Positions 50,756 through 60,088 of a stretch of DNA of 64,000 nt are shown in pieces. Under the pieces are notes generated by a model that worked only from the letters and a program-made list of their open reading frames with translations, had not been told where the DNA came from and ran no database searches. The translations under genes were made by a program, and so were the position numbers. Every line of letters starts with the position of its first letter. Within the stretch, counting starts at the first letter, position 1. Origin of the DNA: Actinacidiphila sp. DG2A-62. GTDB lineage: Bacteria; Actinomycetota; Actinomycetes; Streptomycetales; Streptomycetaceae. The stretch spans positions 186,001 to 250,000 of the forward strand of contig NZ_JAYMGI010000002.1 in NCBI RefSeq assembly GCF_035825295.1. Reading direction: 5' to 3'.

Positions 50756-53700
50756 ATGCGTCAGCAGGTCACAGCGGGCCCCGGCAGAGTGAGATCCCAT
50801 ACGAGACCGGCCGGGCGCGGCCGGCGCGGCGTGCCCGCGCTCGTGGCGGCGCTGGCCGCCCTGGCCCTGCTGGTGCTGTGCGGCGCCGCGGGCCCGGCGC
50901 AGGCCGCCGCCGCGGGGGCGACCAAGGGGGCGCCGCCGGCCGGCGGGCCGGTCGCTCCGGCCTACCCGGCGGTGGGTCCCGGCACGCACTTCCTCGACGA
51001 CGCCTCCTACCTGGCCGGCGTCGACGACCCGGACTGGTACGAGTCCAACATCCCGTTCGTGGACCTGCCGGACGCCACCATGCAGAGCGTCTACTACTAC
51101 CGCTGGCGCACGTACAAGGAGCACCTGCGCTACACCGACCCGCAGGACGGCTGGATCTCCACGGAGTTCCTCGACTGCTGCGGTTACGCCGCGCCCTACC
51201 AGGCGATCGACGCGGCGGCGGGCCACCAGATCACCGAGGGCCGCTGGGTCAGGGACCAGACGTACGACGACGACTACATCAGGTTCTGGCTGACCGGGCC
51301 CGGCGCGGGCGCCAAGCCGGCGACCGACGACGTCAACGCCGACACCACCGACTGGGCGCACGAGTACAGCGTGTGGCTGGCCACCGCCGCCTACCAGCAG
51401 GCCCAGGTGACCGGCGACTTCAGCCGGCTGCGCGGCCTGCTGCCCGCGCTGGTGCGCCAGTACCGCGGCTGGGACAAGCAGTTCGACGCCGGCCTGGGCC
51501 TGTACTGGTCGGTGCCGGTGTGGGACGCGATGGAGTTCTCCGCGTCCTCCTACGCCTCCGGCGACCCCTACCACGGCGGCGCGGGCTTCCGGCCGACGCT
51601 CAACTCGTACCAGTACGGCGACGCCGAGGCGATCAGCGCGATCGCCGCGATGGCCGGCGACAGCCGGCTCGCCGCCGAGTACGCCCGCCGCGCGGCCCAG
51701 TTGAAGGCCTCGATGCAGAAGTGGCTGTGGGACCCCAGCCGCGGCTTCTACTACACGATGCCGCGCGACGACAATCCCGGCCACAAGCTCTCCGACACCC
51801 GCGAGGAGATCGGCTACCTGCCCTGGATGTTCGGCGCCGCGCAGCCGGGCGACTCCGGCGCCTGGTCCCAGCTCCTGGACCCGCAGGGCTTCGCGAGCGC
51901 CTACGGTCCGACGACCGCGGAGCGGCGCAGCCCCTGGTTCATGCACGAGGCGAGCGACTGCTGCCGCTGGGACGGCCCGAGCTGGCCCTTCTCCACCTCG
52001 CAGACGCTGACCGGTCTGGCGAACCTGCTGGACGACGGCGCGCCGCAGCACACCGTCACCAAGGAGGACTTCGCCGCGGCGCTGGCCACCTACGCCAGGA
52101 CCCAGACGCGCAACGGGCAGCCGTACGTCGCCGAGGCGCACGACCCGGACAGCGACCGCTGGATCTACGACGGCTACGACCACAGCGAGGACTACAACCA
52201 CTCGACGTACACCGACCTGGTGCTGTCCGGCCTGATCGGCCTGCGCCCGCAGTCCGGCGGCTCGCTGCGGGTGCAGCCGCTGGTCCCGGCCTCCTGGGAC
52301 CACTTCGCCGCGGAGAACGTGCCCTACCACGGACACAACGTGACCGTGCTGTGGGACCGCGACGGCAGCCGCTACCACCAGGGCGCCGGCCTGCGGATCT
52401 ACCTCGACGGGCGGCTGGTCCGCTCCTCGCCGACGCTGAAGGACACCACGGTGGGCGTCGGCGCGACCGTGCCGGCCGCGCCCTCGGACCTGGTGAACGA
52501 CGCGGCCAACCCGCTGCGCACCGGCTACCCCAAGCCCCTGGCCTCCTACACCTGGCAGAACGACAACGCCTGGAACGCCCTGGACGGCAAGGTGTGGTAC
52601 GACCAGGTCCCGGAGAACACCCGCTGGACGAACTACTCCTCCCCCAACGCCCAGGATTACTACGGCGTCGACTTCGGCGCGCCCACCTCGGTGAGCGACG
52701 TGCGCTGGTACGGCTACGACGACGGGGGCGGCGTCCGGCCCGCCGCCGCCTACCGCCTGCAGTTCTGGGACGGCTCGGCCTGGCAGGACGTGCCCGGGCA
52801 GACCAGGGCGCAGTCGCAGCCGGTCGGGGACGGCCTGAACCGGATCACGTTCCCCGCGCTGACCACCACGAAGCTGCGGCTGCTGTTCACCGACCCGCCG
52901 GGCGCCTTCGTCGGCGTCACCGAGTTCGAGGCGTGGGGCGCCTCCAGCAAGGACGCGACCGTGGCCGTCGGCCCGCTCAACGCCAACGGGGTGATCGTCG
53001 CCGGGAGTTCCACCACGGTGGACGTGACCGTCCACAACACCTCGGGCGGCAGGCTGGGCGCGGCCTCGGTCCGGCTGGCGGCGCCCGCCGGCTGGACGGC
53101 GCGGCCGGTCGGCTCGGGCCCGTCGTCCCTGCGCCCGGGGGCGACCGGGGTGTGGCACTTCGCCGTCACCGCGCCCGCCGGCACCCCGTCCGGCACCGAG
53201 GCCGCCGTCATGGCGACCGCGTCCTACCGGCCGCAGCACGGCCCGGCCGCGTCCACCCACCGGCTGCAGAACGTCCGCACGCCCTTCCCGCCGGGACAGC
53301 AGGCCCCGGTGGGCGTGTGGAGCCTGGACGAGGGCGCCGGAGCCGTCGCGCACGACAGCGCGGGCGGGCACGACGCCGCGGTGAGCGGCGGCCCGTCCTG
53401 GGTGCCGGGCGTCTCCGGGACGGCGCTGCAGCTCGACGGCGGAGGCGGGCAGTTCGCGCAGACCGCGGGTCCGGTGCTGGACACGACCGGGAAATTCACG
53501 GTCGGCGCGTGGGTGCGGCTGGACCGCACCGGCGGCTGGGCCACCGCGGTGAGCCAGGACGGCCCGGTCAGCAGCGGCTTCTACCTGCAGTACTCCGCCG
53601 CCGACAACAAGCTGGCCTTCTCCACCGGCGAGGGCCGCGCGCTGTCCGACCAGCCGCCGGTCACCGGGCGCTGGTACCACCTGGTGGGTGTGCACGACGC

Positions 53701-53917
53701 CGACGCCGGCACGTACACCCTCTACGTCGACGGCAAGGCGCAGTCGGCGGTCTGGCACCAGGCCGGCGACGCGGCGCCCGGGCCGCTGGCGATCGGCCGC
53801 GCCTTCTCCGGCGGCCGGACGGCGGACTTCTGGCCCGGCGCGGTGGACCAGGTGCAGGCGTGGAACCGCGCGCTGTCGGCGGCCGACGTGGCCGCGCTGG
53901 ACGCGCCGACGGGCTGA
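50756..53917 (+). CDS. Secreted multidomain glycoside hydrolase (MGH1-type (alpha/alpha)6 domain, F5/8, NEW3, LamG)
   Basis: A 1053-residue exported enzyme. A signal peptide (VPALVAALAALALLVLCG, cut near AQAAAA) precedes a large (alpha/alpha)6 toroid of the MGH1/GH63-like group, with DCCGYAAPYQAIDAAAGHQI, AHEYSVWLATAAYQQAQV, GLYWSVPVWDAMEFSA and YDHSEDYNHSTYTDLVLSGL. The C terminus has a discoidin-type F5/8 domain (LASYTWQNDNAWNALDGKVW), a NEW3-type domain (VDVTVHNTSGG) and a LamG domain (VGVWSLDEGAGAVAHDSAGG). Substrate is not identifiable from sequence. A GGAGGA at 50741 supports ATG 50756. It precedes the furanose-type importer operon and shares its operator. Confidence 0.88.
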   Translation: MRQQVTAGPGRVRSHTRPAGRGRRGVPALVAALAALALLVLCGAAGPAQAAAAGATKGAPPAGGPVAPAYPAVGPGTHFLDDASYLAGVDDPDWYESNIPFVDLPDATMQSVYYYRWRTYKEHLRYTDPQDGWISTEFLDCCGYAAPYQAIDAAAGHQITEGRWVRDQTYDDDYIRFWLTGPGAGAKPATDDVNADTTDWAHEYSVWLATAAYQQAQVTGDFSRLRGLLPALVRQYRGWDKQFDAGLGLYWSVPVWDAMEFSASSYASGDPYHGGAGFRPTLNSYQYGDAEAISAIAAMAGDSRLAAEYARRAAQLKASMQKWLWDPSRGFYYTMPRDDNPGHKLSDTREEIGYLPWMFGAAQPGDSGAWSQLLDPQGFASAYGPTTAERRSPWFMHEASDCCRWDGPSWPFSTSQTLTGLANLLDDGAPQHTVTKEDFAAALATYARTQTRNGQPYVAEAHDPDSDRWIYDGYDHSEDYNHSTYTDLVLSGLIGLRPQSGGSLRVQPLVPASWDHFAAENVPYHGHNVTVLWDRDGSRYHQGAGLRIYLDGRLVRSSPTLKDTTVGVGATVPAAPSDLVNDAANPLRTGYPKPLASYTWQNDNAWNALDGKVWYDQVPENTRWTNYSSPNAQDYYGVDFGAPTSVSDVRWYGYDDGGGVRPAAAYRLQFWDGSAWQDVPGQTRAQSQPVGDGLNRITFPALTTTKLRLLFTDPPGAFVGVTEFEAWGASSKDATVAVGPLNANGVIVAGSSTTVDVTVHNTSGGRLGAASVRLAAPAGWTARPVGSGPSSLRPGATGVWHFAVTAPAGTPSGTEAAVMATASYRPQHGPAASTHRLQNVRTPFPPGQQAPVGVWSLDEGAGAVAHDSAGGHDAAVSGGPSWVPGVSGTALQLDGGGGQFAQTAGPVLDTTGKFTVGAWVRLDRTGGWATAVSQDGPVSSGFYLQYSAADNKLAFSTGEGRALSDQPPVTGRWYHLVGVHDADAGTYTLYVDGKAQSAVWHQAGDAAPGPLAIGRAFSGGRTADFWPGAVDQVQAWNRALSAADVAALDAPTG

Positions 53918-53959
53918 GCCGCGGGAAGCCGCCGCGGGAAACCGCCGGCGGCAGTGACG

Positions 53960-53997
53960 GGCGGGGGTCCGCGGTCCCGGGACCGCGGACCCCCGCC
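53960..53997. terminator. Bidirectional 19-bp perfect palindrome terminator
   Basis: The 19-base arm at 53960-53978 (GGCGGGGGTCCGCGG...) is followed at once by its exact complement at 53979-53997. It sits between the convergent hydrolase gene and the galM end of the operon, so it should stop transcription from both sides. Confidence 0.8.
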
Positions 53998-54014
53998 TGT
54001 CGCGCCCCGCGGCC

Positions 54015-55109
54015 TCAGACCGCGCCGGTCAGGTGCGGGAAGCGGAACTCCGTGGTGCTGCGGAACTCCGCCTCCGGCGTGAGCACGGTGGACGGGAAGT
54101 CCGGGCGGTTCGGCGAGTCGGGGAAGTGCTGGGTCTCCAGGCACACCGCGCCGTGCCGCTCGTACGGCTTGCCGTCGGCGCCGCTGAGGCTCCCGTCGAG
54201 GGTGTTGCCGGTGTAGACCTGCACGCCGGGCTCGGTGGTCCACACCTCCAGGCGGCGCCCGCCGACCGGGTCGGCCAGCCGGGCGGCGCGGCGCAGCGCG
54301 CCGTCCTGCGGCCCGGTGCCGAGCACCCAGCAGTGGTCGTAGCCGCCGGTGGCCCGCAGCTGCGGGTGGTCGGCGCCGATGCGCTCGCCGATGGGGTGCG
54401 GGTCGGCGAAGTCGAAGGGGGTGCCCACGGTGGCCTCGGGCACGCCGCTGGGGATGCCGGTCGCGGTGACCGGCAGGTAGGACGCGGAGTCCAGCGCGAG
54501 GGTGTGCCGCAGCACGTCGCCCGCGCCGGCGCCGGCCAGGTTGAAGTAGGCGTGGTGGGTCAGGTTGACCACGGTGGTGCGGTCGGTGCGCGCGGTGTAG
54601 TCCACTCGCAGGGTGCCGTCGCGGCGCAGGGTGTAGAGGGCCGTGACGTCGAGGGCGCCTGGGAAGCCCATGTCGCCGTCGGGGCTGTGCAGGGTGAGCC
54701 GCAGCGCCACGCCGTCGTCGTCGGCGGGTCCGGGCTCGGCCCGCCACAGCCGCCGGTCGAAGCCGTCGGGGCCGCCGTGCAGCGCGTGGCCGCGGTCGTT
54801 GGGGGGCACGGTGTGCGCGGCGCCGTCCAGGGTGAACCTGCCGTCGGCGATGCGGTTGGCGTAGCGGCCGATCACCGCGCCGAAGAAGGGGCTGCGCTCC
54901 TCGTAGTCCGTCACGGCGGGCAGGTTCAGCACGACGCTGCCGCCGTCGTCCCTGCCGTCGGCGGCGGGCAGCCGCAGGCTGTGCAGGATCGCGCCGTAGG
55001 TGAGCACGTCGGCGCGGACGCCGCTGCCGGAGTCGAGGGTCCAGCGGTCCACGGGGGCGCCGCCGGAGGTGGCTCCGAACGCGGAGCGGGCCAGGGATGG
55101 GCGAGTCAT
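54015..55109 (-). CDS. galM: Aldose 1-epimerase
   Basis: A 364-residue galactose-mutarotase-type enzyme: FFGAVIGRYANRIADGRFTL with the substrate loop, NDRGHALHGGPDGFDRRLWR, VNLTHHAYFNLAGAG with the conserved catalytic histidine, and the catalytic glutamate in TTEPGVQVYTGNTL. It interconverts sugar anomers after import. Last gene of the six-gene operon; the ATG at 55109 overlaps the LacI stop, so it is coupled to it. Confidence 0.9.
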   Translation of the reverse strand: MTRPSLARSAFGATSGGAPVDRWTLDSGSGVRADVLTYGAILHSLRLPAADGRDDGGSVVLNLPAVTDYEERSPFFGAVIGRYANRIADGRFTLDGAAHTVPPNDRGHALHGGPDGFDRRLWRAEPGPADDDGVALRLTLHSPDGDMGFPGALDVTALYTLRRDGTLRVDYTARTDRTTVVNLTHHAYFNLAGAGAGDVLRHTLALDSASYLPVTATGIPSGVPEATVGTPFDFADPHPIGERIGADHPQLRATGGYDHCWVLGTGPQDGALRRAARLADPVGGRRLEVWTTEPGVQVYTGNTLDGSLSGADGKPYERHGAVCLETQHFPDSPNRPDFPSTVLTPEAEFRSTTEFRFPHLTGAV

Positions 55110-56272
55110 ACGGTTCCTCGGACGACGGGCGGCTGCGGGCGGGGGCAGCCGGCGCGGGTGAGTGGGGGGCGGCGCGGTCCGGTGCGCGGACGCGGGCCGG
55201 TGCGGGACCGGGCGGCGGGCGGGCCGCGGCCGGTGCCCGCCCTGCCGGTGGTCGACTCGCGTACGACGAGGGTGTGGCCGGGGGTGATGCGCACCGGCGC
55301 GGGCGGCGGCGCCGCCCGGTCCCAGGTGATGCGCTCCAGCAGCCGGGTGACGGCCAGCCGGGCGATGGCGGAGGTGTCGGGGGCGACGGTGGTCAGCGAG
55401 ACGGCCGCGTACCGGCCCTCGTCGGTGTCGTCGAAGCCGACGACGGCGACGTCCTCGGGCACCCGCAGCCCGCGCCGGGCCAGCGCGCGCATCGCGCCCA
55501 GCGCCATCCGGTCGTTGTAGGCGAACACCGCGTCGGGCGGCTCGTGCCCGGCCCGGTTTCGCTCCTCCAGCAGCCGGTCCATCGCGGCCATGCCGTCCTG
55601 GCGGCCCTGGCCCTCGGTGGCCGCCACCAGGGTCTCGCGCGACTCGGCGCCGGCCGCGGCCAGTTCCTCGCGCCAGCCGCGCAGCCGGGCGTGCGCCTGC
55701 CGCCGGCCGCTGGCCGGGCCGGCGCCGACGAAGGCGACCCGGCGGCGGCCGAGCCCGGTCAGGTGCCGTACCGCGGTGCGGGCGGCGGCGATGTCGTCGA
55801 TGGCGATGTGGTCGTAGGGCACCCGGTACTCCGCCTCGCCCAGCAGCACCAGCGGGGTGCTGTCGGTGCGGGCCAGCAGGTCGTCCTCGCCGAGCCGGAC
55901 CGGGCTGAGGATCAGCCCGTCGGCCAGGTGCGAGCGGGCGCCGTCGCACACCATGACCTCCCGCTCGTGCGAGCCGCCGGTGTGCTCCACCAGGACGGTG
56001 CGCCCGTAGCGGGCCGCGGTCTCGATGACCGCGCCGGCCAGCTCGGCGAAGTACGGCCCCGACAGGTCGGGCACCGCCATGGTGATCAGCCCGGTGCGCC
56101 CGCTGCGCAGGTGGCGCGCCGTCAGGTTCGGCCGGTAGCCGAGTTCGTCGATGGCGCGCAGCACCCGTTCGCGGGTGGCCGGCCGCAGGTGCGGGTTGCC
56201 GTTCACCACCTTGGACGCCGTCCTGAGCGAGACGCCGGCGCGCGACGCCACGTCCTTGAGGCTGACGCCCAC
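55106..56272 (-). CDS. LacI-family regulator of the sugar operon
   Basis: A 388-residue LacI/GalR protein: HTH SLKDVASRAGVSLRTASKVV, hinge helix NLTARHLRSGRT, and a periplasmic-binding-like effector domain (GPYFAELAGAVIETAARYG, AFVGAGPASGRRQAHARLRG, DAVFAYNDRMALGAMRAL). The C terminus is a disordered Arg/Pro tail. Located in the operon it probably controls. Its operators are inferred to be the AACGTT-centred palindromes upstream of the operon, of the GtaA-like gene and of the secreted hydrolase. Confidence 0.92.
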   Translation of the reverse strand: MGVSLKDVASRAGVSLRTASKVVNGNPHLRPATRERVLRAIDELGYRPNLTARHLRSGRTGLITMAVPDLSGPYFAELAGAVIETAARYGRTVLVEHTGGSHEREVMVCDGARSHLADGLILSPVRLGEDDLLARTDSTPLVLLGEAEYRVPYDHIAIDDIAAARTAVRHLTGLGRRRVAFVGAGPASGRRQAHARLRGWREELAAAGAESRETLVAATEGQGRQDGMAAMDRLLEERNRAGHEPPDAVFAYNDRMALGAMRALARRGLRVPEDVAVVGFDDTDEGRYAAVSLTTVAPDTSAIARLAVTRLLERITWDRAAPPPAPVRITPGHTLVVRESTTGRAGTGRGPPAARSRTGPRPRTGPRRPPLTRAGCPRPQPPVVRGTV

Positions 56273-56318
56273 AGCGGCTCCTCTCCTTCGACGGGTCGGC
56301 GGCGCGGACCGGCCCCGG

Positions 56319-57323
56319 TCATTCCAGTTGCTGCTTGCGGCTGAGCAGGGTCTGCAGCAGGACGACCACGGCGAGGAAGCCGCCGTTGACGGTGTCGGTG
56401 AAGGCCGAGCCGTACTGCGAGAAGTAGTGGTCGATCAGGTTGTGGATCACCGCGAGCAGCAGGACGCCGGCCGCGGTGCCGCCGATGGACCCGCTGCCGC
56501 CGGTGAGCAGGGTGCCGCCGATGACCACCGCGGCGATGGCGGTCAGCTCGTAGCCGACGCCGATGGTGGTCACGCCGGAGCCGAGCCGGGCGCCGCCGAG
56601 CGCGCCCGCGGCGGCGGCCAGCGTGCCGGACAGCAGGTAGACCAGCACCTTGGCGCGGGCCACCGGCAGGCCCAGCAGGGTGGCAGCGTTCTCGTTGCCG
56701 CCCATCGCGGTCAGCGTGTGGCCGAAGCCGGTGCGGGTGAGCAGCACCGCGCCGAGCACGAACAGCGCGGCGGTGATCAGCACCGGCGTCCACACGCCGG
56801 AGCCGAGGTGGCGGAAGGCGGAGTGCTGCGGCACCAGGTAGGTGGTGGCGCCCTCGTCGGTGACGGCCTGCAGCAGTCCGCGCAGGCCCAGCAGTCCGAC
56901 GAGGGTGACGATGAACGGCGCCATGCCTGCCTTGGCGACCAGCAGTCCCTGCACCGTTCCCCAGGCGGCGCCGACCGCCAGCGGCAGCAGGATCGCCAGC
57001 CAGGTGCCGTGGGTGGACCCGTAGGCGCCGAGCACTCCGCCGAGCGCGTACATCGAGCCGACCGACAGGTCGATGCCGCCGGTGATGATGACGAAGGTCA
57101 TGCCGAGCGCGAGCAGCCACACGAAGGCGTTGTTGCCCAGGATGCTGCTGATGTTGGACCAGGTCGGGAAGGTGGAGGAGGTGGCCGAGGCGATGGCCGC
57201 CACCAGGACCAGGACGGCCAGCGCGCCGCGGCGCTGCACCTGGGAGGCGAGCCGCTCGCCGAGCGTGGCGCGCGGGGCGCGGGCCTTCGCGGTGGCGGGC
57301 GGCGGCAGCACGGCGGAGGTCAT
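56319..57323 (-). CDS. RbsC/YjfF-type sugar ABC permease
   Basis: A 334-residue membrane permease of the RbsC family with about ten hydrophobic segments. The conserved FVIITGGIDLSVGSMYALGG, ATLLGLPVARAKVLVYLLSG and VIGGTLLTGGSGSIGGTAAG are present. It corresponds to the second of the two permeases in the YtfQRT-YjfF importer. The ATG at 57323 overlaps the stop of the first permease (57320-57322), so they are translated together. It lies 46 bp before the LacI gene. Confidence 0.92.
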   Translation of the reverse strand: MTSAVLPPPATAKARAPRATLGERLASQVQRRGALAVLVLVAAIASATSSTFPTWSNISSILGNNAFVWLLALGMTFVIITGGIDLSVGSMYALGGVLGAYGSTHGTWLAILLPLAVGAAWGTVQGLLVAKAGMAPFIVTLVGLLGLRGLLQAVTDEGATTYLVPQHSAFRHLGSGVWTPVLITAALFVLGAVLLTRTGFGHTLTAMGGNENAATLLGLPVARAKVLVYLLSGTLAAAAGALGGARLGSGVTTIGVGYELTAIAAVVIGGTLLTGGSGSIGGTAAGVLLLAVIHNLIDHYFSQYGSAFTDTVNGGFLAVVVLLQTLLSRKQQLE

Positions 57324-58285
57324 CGGGTACCACGCTCCTGGGAGGCGTAGACGGCGAACGCGATGATCGCCGCCTCCACGATCTGGGTGTACGAGGTGTG
57401 CACGTTGTGCTGGGTGAGCACCGCGGTGATCAGCTGCATGAACAGGGCGCCCGCGACGGTGCCGAGCACCCGGACCCGGCCGCCGCTGAGCGGGGTGCCG
57501 CCGACGACCACCGCGGTGATCGCGTTCAGCTCCATGTTCAGGCCCTGGTTGGCGGGGTCGGCCTCGGCGCCGTGCCCGACGATGAGCACGCCGGCCAGCG
57601 CCGACAGCACGCCGGAGATCACGTAGACGGTGATCAGCACCCGGCGGACCGGCAGTCCGGACAGCCGGCTGGCCTGGCGGTTGTCGCCGATCGCGACGAG
57701 TTGCCGGCCGAAGGTGGTGCGCCGCACCAGCAGCCCGGTGAGCAGGGCGCAGATGCCGGCGATCCAGGCCATCTCGGGGATGCCGAGGACCTTGTCGGAG
57801 CCGAGGCCGAGGATCGCGGACTCGGTGACGGGCTTGGCCGAGTTGCCGTTGATGATCTCGGCCAGGCCCCGGGCGCCGATCATCAGCGACAGGGTCGCGA
57901 CGATCGGCTGGATGCGGGCGAAGGCGACCATCGCGCCGCCGATCGCGCCGGAGACCGCGCCCAGGGCCAGCGCCGCGAGCAGCGCGGGGAGCAGTCCGTA
58001 GCCGAGGTAGAGCGGCACCACCGAGGCGGCGAGCGCGATGACCGCGCCCACCGACAGGTCGATGCCCTCGGTGCCGATCACCAGCGCCATGCCGAGCGCG
58101 ACCAGCAGGGTCGGCGCGACCTGGAAGAGCTGGACGCGGATGTTGCTCATCTGCACGAACGAGGTGTCCAGGCCGACCGCGACGACGAAGAGCACGACCA
58201 GCGCGCCGTAGACGCCGTACTCCTGGAGCAGGGACCGCAGCCGCGCGCGGTCGAGCGCGGGACCGGACCAGGTGAGGGAGGTCAT
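57320..58285 (-). CDS. RbsC/YtfT-type sugar ABC permease
   Basis: A 321-residue permease of the same family as the next gene (MALVIGTEGIDLSVGAVIAL, GDNRQASRLSGLPVRRVLIT, AVVVGGTPLSGGRVRVLGTV). Two separate permeases, rather than one used twice, is a mark of the YtfQRT-YjfF furanose importer. The true start is ATG 58285, overlapping the ATPase stop (ATGA); the open frame upstream runs inside the ATPase gene and is not a start. Confidence 0.92.
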   Translation of the reverse strand: MTSLTWSGPALDRARLRSLLQEYGVYGALVVLFVVAVGLDTSFVQMSNIRVQLFQVAPTLLVALGMALVIGTEGIDLSVGAVIALAASVVPLYLGYGLLPALLAALALGAVSGAIGGAMVAFARIQPIVATLSLMIGARGLAEIINGNSAKPVTESAILGLGSDKVLGIPEMAWIAGICALLTGLLVRRTTFGRQLVAIGDNRQASRLSGLPVRRVLITVYVISGVLSALAGVLIVGHGAEADPANQGLNMELNAITAVVVGGTPLSGGRVRVLGTVAGALFMQLITAVLTQHNVHTSYTQIVEAAIIAFAVYASQERGTR

Positions 58286-59976
58286 CGCTGCTGCTTCTCC
58301 TTGACGGGCGCGGAGGTCTCGGCCTCGCTCGCTTCTTCGGTTGCGGGGGCGGCGGCTCCGGCCGCCCCAGCGGCTTCGGCCGCTTCTGCCGCTTCGGCTG
58401 CTTCGGCCGCCTCCTCCTCGGTCGCGTCGGGCGACAGCGGCGGCGCGGTGGCGAGCGCGGCCAGCAGCCCCTCCTCGCTGACCTCCTCGCCGTCCAGGTT
58501 CCCCACCACGTGGCCGTCCTTGAGGATCACCACGCGGTCCGAGCCCTCGATCAGCTCCTCCAGGTCGGAGGAGATGAGCAGCACGCCCAGGCCGTCGCCG
58601 GCGAGTTCGTCGATGATCGCCTGCACCTCGGCCTTGGCGCCGACGTCGATGCCGCGGGTCGGCTCGTCCAGCAGCAGCACCTTGGGGTTCAGGCACATCC
58701 AGCGGGCGAGCAGCACCTTCTGCTGGTTGCCGCCGGACAGGTCGCTGACCTTCTGGTCCGGGCCCGAGGCCTTGATCCGCAGCCGCTCCATGAAGAAGCG
58801 GACGATCTCGTCCTGCTTGGCCTGCGAGACCAGCCCGCCGCGGGAGAGCCGGGGCAGCGCGGCGAGCGAGATGTTCTCGCGCACCGAGAGGTTGGGGATG
58901 ATGCCCTCGGCCTTGCGGTCCTCGGCGAGCATCACCACGCCGGCCCGGATCGCGGCCGCGGGGCTGCGCCGCTGCATCGGCTTGCCCTCGACCTCGACGG
59001 TCCCGGACTCGGTGCCCAGCGCGCCGACGATCGCCTTGGCGGTCTCGCTGCGGCCGGCGCCCAGTAGCCCGCCGAGGCCGACGACCTCGCCCGGGCGGAT
59101 GTCGAGGGAGACGTCGTGCAGCCGGTGGCGGACCGTCAGGCCGGTGGCGGAGAGCACCGGGCGCTCCGCGCCGGCCTCGTGCCGGTCGGAGTCGAAGGCG
59201 GTGGTGCCCTTGTCGCGGACCGCGGACATCTCCCGGCCGAGCATCAGCGAGATCAGCTTCAGCCGCTCCAGCCCGGCCATGTCGCCGGTGTGCACGACGG
59301 CTCCGTCGCGCATGACGGTGACCCGGTCGCAGATCGCGTACAGCTCGTCCAGCCGGTGGCTGACGTAGACCACCGCGATGCCCTGCTCCTTCAGCCGGCG
59401 GATCACCGAGAAGAGGGTTTCGACCTCGCGGGGCTCCAGGGACGACGTGGGCTCGTCCATGATCACCACGCGGGCGTCCACCTGCACCGCCCGCGCCAGC
59501 GCCACCATCTGCTGGGCGCCCAGGCCCAGCGTGCGCAGCGGCAGGGTGACGTCGACGTCCACGCCGTAGCGACCGAGGATCTCGGTGGCCTCGCGGTTCA
59601 TCCGGCGGACGTCGACCAGGCCGAACCTGCGCGGCTCGCGGCCGAGGAAGAGGTTGCGGGCCACCGACATCAGCGGCACCAGGTTGACTTCCTGGTAGAT
59701 GGTGGAGATCCCGGCCGCCTGGGCCTCCAGCGGGTTGCGGAAGTCGCGCTCGCGCCCGTCGAGCACCACCCGCCCCCGGTCCGGGCGGTAGACGCCGGTG
59801 ACCACCTTGATCAGGGTGGACTTGCCCGCGCCGTTCTCGCCGATCAGCGCGTGCACCTCGGCGGGCCGCAGGGCGAAGTCCACGTCGCGCAGCGCGTGCA
59901 CGCCCGCGAAGCTCTTGTGCACCCCCGACACCTCCAGCACGGAGTCGCCGCGGGGTTCGAGGTCCTGCTGGACCAC
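58282..59976 (-). CDS. Double-domain sugar ABC ATPase (RbsA/YtfR-type)
   Basis: A 564-residue protein with two nucleotide-binding domains. First: Walker A GENGAGKST, Walker B VVIMDEPTSSLE, but a degenerate signature LGLGAQQMVALARAV. Second: Walker A degenerate (GLLGAGRSETAK), a canonical LSGGNQQKVLLARW signature and VLLLDEPTRGIDV. This asymmetry is usual for RbsA/MglA/YtfR proteins. The last 60 residues are Glu/Ala repeats (EAAEAAEAAEAAGAAGAAAP), absent from the family. It is the second gene of the operon. Confidence 0.95.
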   Translation of the reverse strand: MVQQDLEPRGDSVLEVSGVHKSFAGVHALRDVDFALRPAEVHALIGENGAGKSTLIKVVTGVYRPDRGRVVLDGRERDFRNPLEAQAAGISTIYQEVNLVPLMSVARNLFLGREPRRFGLVDVRRMNREATEILGRYGVDVDVTLPLRTLGLGAQQMVALARAVQVDARVVIMDEPTSSLEPREVETLFSVIRRLKEQGIAVVYVSHRLDELYAICDRVTVMRDGAVVHTGDMAGLERLKLISLMLGREMSAVRDKGTTAFDSDRHEAGAERPVLSATGLTVRHRLHDVSLDIRPGEVVGLGGLLGAGRSETAKAIVGALGTESGTVEVEGKPMQRRSPAAAIRAGVVMLAEDRKAEGIIPNLSVRENISLAALPRLSRGGLVSQAKQDEIVRFFMERLRIKASGPDQKVSDLSGGNQQKVLLARWMCLNPKVLLLDEPTRGIDVGAKAEVQAIIDELAGDGLGVLLISSDLEELIEGSDRVVILKDGHVVGNLDGEEVSEEGLLAALATAPPLSPDATEEEAAEAAEAAEAAEAAGAAGAAAPATEEASEAETSAPVKEKQQR

Positions 59977-60025
59977 GTCTGCCTCCTCGTACGGGGCTGC
60001 CGGCAGACAGCCCTGAGCGCCGGGT

Positions 60026-60062
60026 CCGGGCCGGAGGGCGCTCGAAGTCTCCTCCGGCCCGG
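60026..60062 (-). terminator. Attenuator hairpin between the binding-protein and ATPase genes
   Basis: CCGGGCCGGAGG at 60026-60037 pairs exactly with 60051-60062. It stands 27 bp after the binding-protein stop, in an intergenic gap of 112 bp. Such hairpins commonly protect the 5' mRNA and give more binding protein than ATPase. Confidence 0.65.
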
Positions 60063-60088
60063 CCGCATCGTCCGGCGCGTCGGTCAGG

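Noticed and set aside
57320..58696. Longer permease starting inside the ATPase gene
   Set aside because: The extra N terminus is Arg/Gly-rich; ATG 58285 overlapping the ATPase stop gives the normal family start.
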